The notes under the pieces: generated by a model | Told to the model about the DNA's origin: nothing | Databases searched by the model: none | Seen by the model: the letters and a program-made list of their open reading frames with translations, nothing else | Source: Haliclona indistincta | Lineage: Eukaryota > Porifera > Demospongiae > Haplosclerida > Chalinidae | Assembly (NCBI GenBank): GCA_964017065.1 | Contig: OZ024784.1 | Location: forward strand, 1,424,598 to 1,488,597 | Length of the DNA: 64,000 nt | Reading direction: 5' to 3' | Shown here: positions 58,529 to 64,000 of the stretch, one piece after another | Numbering within the stretch: the stretch's first letter is position 1 | Layout of the letters: each line of letters opens with the position of its first letter | Translations under genes and position numbers: made by a program

Positions 58529-59905
58529 CCCAATACTGATGCTGCTCCATAGTACTACTTGTGATTCTGATTTTTACACAAACAACTATGTGCTCACAAA
58601 ACTACATAGACTGGTACTGTCATTTGACGTGTGTTGTGAAATTCCTCTTAACTGTGTATTTTTCGTATGCATAATTTGTCAACTGAGAAATAGCTAGATG
58701 TAGAAAAATTTTCTGCCAACTGATGAGTATTGAGAGTCAATAGTTACATTTTGACTAGGTTTATTGTTTTTAGCTATTCCTGAATGGGAAGGTATTAAAA
58801 CTAGTTCCTTGGTTGTGGGTAAAGTTGATGATGATAATTAATTTTTCTTGAATATTTCTGGCTCATATTAACATTAGTTTAATTTTCTTGACTGATTTCA
58901 TCAACGGTTCTCCTGCTTGGGTTGATGTTTTAATAAGAAAGAGATGGAGGTGAAGTTTCTTCAAAAACAGGTGAGAGAGGTTTCATGTTGCATAATCAGT
59001 AAATTTTACAAGTGATATTAAAAGTTTTGAAGCCTTCAAGAGGAGAGCTAGCGTTCAACTGGTTTGGTGTATTCTTGATTTGGTAATTGTAGTTGGAATG
59101 ATTCATACACGCCTTTGATCTCTGTATCGTCATCAGTTTCTTCAGCATCAGGTAGTTTTTAATCGAAGTTTCTTGCTCATGTCTACCCTAGCATAATTAT
59201 GTGTAACGTTTTGTAGGTAGATGTGTTTGAGCTTTTCTGAAGTTCTAGAGGAAATTCAGAGAATCCTGTTGTTTTTTCTTGATATTCCCTTGTTTTCATA
59301 TCATATTCAGCTGTGTTTCTCAACCTACAGCATTCATGTCTACGCTCTAGTGTTTTGCTTACAATAATATTATCCTAAAGTTATTTTCTATTTTCAATGT
59401 TTTGCAGTGACCAGCATGCAGATATGAATGTTTTAGAAACTCTTCTATAGCAAGCAGTAAACTATCATAACCTTTTGTCCAAGTTTGCATAATACTTTAT
59501 CACCGTTATGAAATTCACTGTTACTGACAACAATAATGATTGCAGCAAGTAATTCTTTATTAATTTTGTCCAATACATTCAGCAAATGAACTGCAGTTGT
59601 GAGATTCATATTTTGACTGGATTCAGTTTGCTTACAAGTAAATTTACACCTAACATCTACAGAATATTGAAACACAGGAATTCATTTTGTATGCCCGTCA
59701 AGAGTAACATAAGCAAACTTCTCAAAACAGTCACATTGCTCTTGGCAGTAAGTAAAATAAAGACAATATAATGTATATTGTACATGTAAGCGTTGCACAT
59801 TATTCATCAACAGAGAAATTCTGACAGCCTATACATGTATAGCTGCTTAATTCAGCCATTACAATTACAAAGTGTTTGGTAACCTTTAACCTGTTTGGCA
59901 TCGTA
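58529..59905. pseudogene. receptor promoter copy and degenerate tail piece
   Basis: This parallels 54694-55480. A promoter-like block is followed at 58790-58930 and 59030-59330 (minus strand) by decayed tail words (VDEISQEN, EIKGVYESFQLQLPNQEY with a stop soon after, TREYQEKTTG). The part to 59900 is AT-rich and holds no gene I can support. Confidence 0.5.
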
Positions 59906-59910
59906 GGATA

Positions 59911-60250
59911 TTATTTAGTCTTTTTTATTACTTCAGAGTAGATGTAACCATCTGGTAATGTATCTGACACAGAAGATGGTGGTTTCTGTGCTGGCTTAGG
60001 AGGAGGTGGTTTCTGTGCTGGCTTAGGAAGAGGTGGTTTCTTTGCTGGCTTAGGAGGAGGCGGTTTCTTTGCTAGATTTTCACCACCGGTCTTTCGACTC
60101 ATGTCCACACTTGCGTAAGTGTAACATACTTCATCAATTTCATCCACTGTACTGTTGGTTTGCTCCTTATTAACTGGAGGAAAAGGCCTAGTTTGAATTT
60201 TTTATAGAGACAGACTAGGCTCTATAGTGTCATAGGTGCTGTCCAGTATT
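59911..60250 (-). pseudogene. severed distal tail of receptor 4
   Basis: This stretch encodes the terminal tail typical of the family: YTYASVDMSRK, four tandem PPPPKPA/KKPP-type repeats and the final DGYIYSEV before KKTK and a stop. It lies beyond the inserted element that already gives receptor 4 a stop codon, so it is probably untranslated unless spliced in. Some words of the duplicated piece at 60250-60305 (tagtgtctggt) are repeated three times beside the insertion. Confidence 0.65.
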
Positions 60251-60305
60251 GTTTTTAGTGTCTGGTCTGACTGACATTAGTGTCTGGTTTTAGTGTCTGG
60301 TCTGA

Positions 60306-61013
60306 CATGCTACTGCACTGAGGCAATAAAGCACCAAAGGTGCAGATGCCTCAGTGCAGTAGCATGTATGCTAGCATGCAATTAGCAGATGCATATGACA
60401 GCACGTATGCATGCAGTTGATCCATGGAAGCATCAAAACAGTATCATGGAAGCATGCAATGCAAGCTGCAGTAGAAGTGACCAGCAGATCCATGGAACAT
60501 GCAGGCAAGCAGCAGATCATAGCAACAGTGCTATGGAAGTGCAGGCTAGAGGCAGCTATCTAGCAACTGTACAAGCTGTTGTACAAAGTTGTAGTGAAGC
60601 CAAACAAAATAATGCTCAAGTGTAGCTGGTAACTGCTCTGCTCGCTCCGGCTCAACTTTCGAGCAGCTAGTGAACTCAAACACGCTTTCGCTCGCCAGTT
60701 TGACTGTTACCTGTGGAGTCGTGCGAGCTTTACTATCACAGATCAAGTCTTCAAGTTGCACTGTAGCCATCTGTAGACAGTTTTGTCTGTGAAGTAGGCC
60801 TGAGTGCTCAAAACGGCTGTTTAGGTTAAAATCACGCTATAACTTCAAAACAAAGGCTTTAATAGCAAATCTGCCCAATTTGTTTCTCATAAACTATCGA
60901 GATCTACCTGTATTACAAGTTTCAGCGCTTAGTAGCAAGCGGTTGCTGAGATACGCATTGCGAACAGACTGAGTCTCCTGCGCGTATGCCTAAGTGGCTC
61001 CGCCCACCTCGGC
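60306..61013 (-). mobile_element. MITE-like insertion in receptor 4 tail exon
   Basis: Read on the minus strand it begins with GCCGAGGTGGGCGGAGCCAC, the start of the repeat family at 3496-6140. At the other end is a perfect 20-base inverted pair (60306-60325 and 60347-60366, CATGCTACTGCACTGAGGCA) around a small GCACC...GGTGC hairpin. The interior shares catgcatatgtacgtgctgt-type sequence (as reverse complement) with 5290-5330 and 6040-6065. There is no transposase. It interrupts coding sequence that is continuous in receptor 2. Confidence 0.75.
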
Positions 61014-63628
61014 TTGTTTCATCAACTACACTGTAGTTACAATCAATGTCTTGTGATGATAGCTCTGAAGTAGTAGGTGACCTACCAGGAATGAGGGGAG
61101 GATGAAGCTTGCCTTCAGGACGTCTTGGCAGTGGAGGCTTCTCTTTTGTCTTCTCGACACTAGCGACATTTCTCACATCCACCACACTGTAGTAGGTAGC
61201 ATCTTCAACTTCATCAACATGTGAAGAAAGTTCCACTGATACAGCTGATGATGTTAGTTTTGGTCCAATACTGTCATAAATGCTTAATATTTCTGAATCT
61301 ATAACGAGTTTGCTGTCAGCATTGTAGACAGAAGAAGCTGGCTTGCATTGAAGACGTGCTGGAAATGGGGGCTTCTCTGTGAATTTTGCGGCACCACTGG
61401 AGTATGTATAATTAGTTTGATCTATCTCGTCAACAGCACTGTAGTTGACGTCAATGTCACAAGGAGTGGAATTGGTTGATGTCAATTTATCAGGAAAAAG
61501 TGCAAGAGAAGGTGTGTGTTCGATACCAAGTGACACCTCAGTATTTTTGCTTGCATCCTCATCAGTGCTGGTACTTGCAACATTTACTTCATCTGTGACA
61601 TCAACAGCACTATAGTTTGCATCTATCTCATGAAAGGTGAGTTCTGCTGCGATAGCAGATGATTTTCTCTCGCATTTTGCTTGAATTTTCGTCAACTGGT
61701 GATCAACCTTTGACAATGCATCCTCATTGACGTTTGCTGTAGATACTACCATACTCTCCTCTGGATCTCCAGATGATTCGATATGTTTGTCAGGAGAGGA
61801 GAATGCTGGTACAATAGAATGTTTAGTGTTTTTCAGCCTGCATGATTAATATTATTTCACTTTAATATCTATCAAAAGCATATACTTACTCAAGTTCTTC
61901 TGTCTTAGAAACTTCATTGTGTCCAGAGAAAGTTGCTTTGGATGCTATTCTACAGAGACATAGTTTAGGAAGTATGATAAAATTAATTATTTAGTACCTT
62001 CTTTTCTTCACTAGGAGGATGATGTTGACAGATACTGACAGCACTAAAAGTACTATAAACAGCAAAACTAGAGCACAAAATCCAATAGCAAGAACAGCTG
62101 TATCGACATCAACAGCACTAGTACTAGGAGAAGTGGTGTTCTGTAGTGTTGAACAGGAAACAGATGTGTTGTAGATTTCTGTGCTGGTAACAATTTTAGT
62201 CCTGAGTATTGGACAACTGACAATAGTTGTGTTACAAGGTGGTGCAATAGCATCAATAGTACAATAACTTATTGAGATTGCAGTTGTAGTAGTAGTGGGA
62301 GAGATAGTATCATCACTGCAACATGATTCCGTTTCATTTACTAATAATTAAATTTTGTTACTTGAAACATTAATAAAATCATGTGTAATAATGACTCACT
62401 GTTTAAACAGACTCTGGCACTAGGTAGAGTGTGTTCACTGGTAGAGTAAGCTACCACAAACACAGAGCACACATCATCCATAGCACTCCCTTCACTCAGA
62501 CCACTCACAGTCCAGTTAGTGTAAGTAATGTTCCCTGCACTGTATGTCTCTCCAGCAGCTGTCACATAGAACACCTCATAATCTGACTCTGGAGTAGCTG
62601 GAGCAGTCCAGGAGATAGTGTCATTAATCAATGTTACATTAGTAGGTGAGTCTGTAGCTAAAATGTTTAGTAGAATTCAATATCAAAATTGGTACATTTG
62701 TATCATACCATTTAGCATTACAGTAGCAAAACCAGGAGAAGCTGTTACATTTGTTCCATTGACAGAAATTGTACCATCTTCCACTCTGGCATTAGACACA
62801 GTGCAGTTGTACACTCCAGCAGACCTCTGTCTGATTGTCACAGTCACCTCAGTCAGTGTTGGTGGCTCACCATCCAAGATGTCTCGTGATACACTCATGT
62901 TCTCAATGGGCTCATCATTGACACTACAGTTAACAGTGGTAGCAGGAGCATTGGATACATTGAAGGAGAGAGTGAACTGAGGTGGGTCAGCATCTCGTGA
63001 AGAGATCAGAGAGAACTGGACTGAAGAGTCGACTACTGGACCAGCTAAGAAGGAAGAAGATTAAGAAATGCTCATTATAGTTCAATAACTAACTATTATT
63101 TTTGTATGTGTCGATTTTATAAACTCCAACTACTAGTGTGTAGTTAGTCTCATTTGTAGTGATCACACACTGGTAGAGACCTTCATTTTCTGCAATACCC
63201 GTTCCATTGGGATGTGCCAGGCCTACTTGATCATTCTCTACAACAACAAATGTTGTAGTATCATTTATTTCACTAGCATTGCTCAGAGTTGTAGTCAGGT
63301 TCACAGGATCATCCAGTCCTTCTGGTCCATACCACTGGTAGTGTACTACACCAAGTGAGGGAGCAGCCTGACACCAGATTGCATCACTGATACCATCCAT
63401 GGGGTCCAGGTCATCAATTCTGAACCTGCTAGCACTGACCATGGCATGGTCGATCAGTGTGCGGTTCTCACTAGCAAGAAACAGCTTCACACCTATGATA
63501 CGTATCATGATAGCTAAGAAACCATCCTTATAATAATTATTTTTACCAATACACGGCAGTGAAGGAGCAGTCAACATCACTGAGCTTGTAAATGGAAGGT
63601 AAAATACAAGGTAGATCAGAGTCCACAT
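60922..63628 (-). CDS. Ig-Ig-FN3 transmembrane receptor 4, tail truncated by insertion
   Basis: Seven exons (63547-63628, 63094-63492, 62709-63044, 62400-62657, 61998-62340, 61890-61949, 60922-61837) give 797 residues. The signal peptide is MWTLIYLVFYLPFTSS. Two Ig-like domains (WCQAAPS, QWYGPEG, LYQCVI; NCSVND, YNCTVSNAR) and an FN3 domain follow, with a Ser/Thr stalk like receptor 2 and a single helix (FCALVLLFIVLLVLSVSVNI type). The tail has YSAV twice, YDSI and YSVV twice, then runs into the inserted element after NYSVVDETS and ends 27 residues later. About 200 residues of normal tail, including the conserved DGYIYSEV end, are lost. One earlier motif is also changed (YTYSSGA where others have YTYSSVD). 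The protein may still be made as a shortened receptor. Confidence 0.82.
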
Positions 63629-63828
63629 TTTAGATACAATTCAAACTAACTGATGTAGTTTCATATACTACTATCAGAAGGATCTAACTATAATGAACTA
63701 AAAACCATGAGTGACAAGCATTATGGACTGATACTGTTTGTGTTGTGAAATTCATTGTAATTGTGCATGCATTAAATTTGTCAACTGATGAACAGAGGTA
63801 GGCAAGTCTTGTTTTTCGAAACAATTAT

Positions 63829-64000
63829 CGAGAGTTGGGGGAATTGAGAGTTGGGCTGATGTTTTCATCAGTTCCTGAATGGGAAGGAATATATGGTAGC
63901 AAAACTGGCTCCTTGGTTGAGGGTAAAGTTAATGATATTTTCTTTGAACTCATATCGGCACTGGAATTTGTTTGACTGATATCATCAACAGCTTTCCTTG
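63829..64000 (-). CDS. 3' end of a further receptor-family tail (partial)
   Basis: On the minus strand the frame is open from the window edge to a TAA near 63829, with family-like words (KAVDDISQTNSSADMSSKK, then TLPSTKEPV). This resembles the DEIDE...YTYASVDMSRK part of other tails but lacks the tyrosines. Related decayed words occur at 58790-58930. The upstream exons would lie beyond 64000, so it could equally be another relic. Confidence 0.4.

Noticed and set aside
1..64000. Search for tRNA, rRNA or CRISPR-like arrays
   Set aside because: No cloverleaf, rRNA-like block or regularly spaced direct repeats were recognised by eye; a tRNA scan could not be run, so absence is not proven.

Overview
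This window looks like nuclear DNA of an early-branching animal, most likely a demosponge of the Amphimedon type (inference; no tree could be run). The reasons are animal-type genes (a CDK12/13 kinase, SAM-domain chitin synthases, a CARD domain, an EVH1 domain, Ig/FN3 receptors), very short introns (mostly 45-60 bp, GT-AG with a few GC-AG), and tightly packed genes on both strands. Most genes here were rebuilt exon by exon from splice signals and reading-frame phase. Exon coordinates are in the entries.

Layout. 1-7.8 kb: a CARD plus Rab-like GTPase locus, then about 5 kb of repeats (a family ending in CACCGAGGCAT, and a fold-back element). 7.8-18.3 kb: housekeeping genes LSM5, EEF1B2, a U1-type zinc-finger gene (all minus), MORN1 (plus) and ABCF2 (minus). 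18.3-21.4 kb: no gene recognised. 21.4-31.9 kb: two tandem chitin synthases (plus). 31.9-48 kb: TTC19 (minus), a histidine phosphatase (plus), then on the minus strand a Cordon-bleu-like actin regulator with an EVH1-like N-terminus, CDK12/13, and a TFIIIC 90-kDa subunit (GTF3C4-like).

48-64 kb: a minus-strand tandem array of at least four related single-pass receptors, with the 3' end of a fifth at the right edge and degenerate pieces between them. Each has a signal peptide, two Ig-like domains, one FN3 domain, a Ser/Thr-rich stalk and a transmembrane helix. The cytoplasmic tail usually carries many YxxV/I motifs among proline-rich stretches. The ectodomain exons are phase 1 at both ends and very similar between copies, while transmembrane segments and tails differ. 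One member has a different short tail, one tail is cut by a MITE-like element, and one tail relic is inverted in part. The pattern resembles a diversifying self/non-self or immune receptor cluster and is the best candidate here for an undescribed system.

Other noteworthy points: the CARD-GTPase locus, the EVH1-Cordon-bleu architecture, apparent gene conversion between the chitin synthases, a DWG in place of DFG in the CDK12/13 kinase, and very short head-to-head promoters (52 and 61 bp between start codons).
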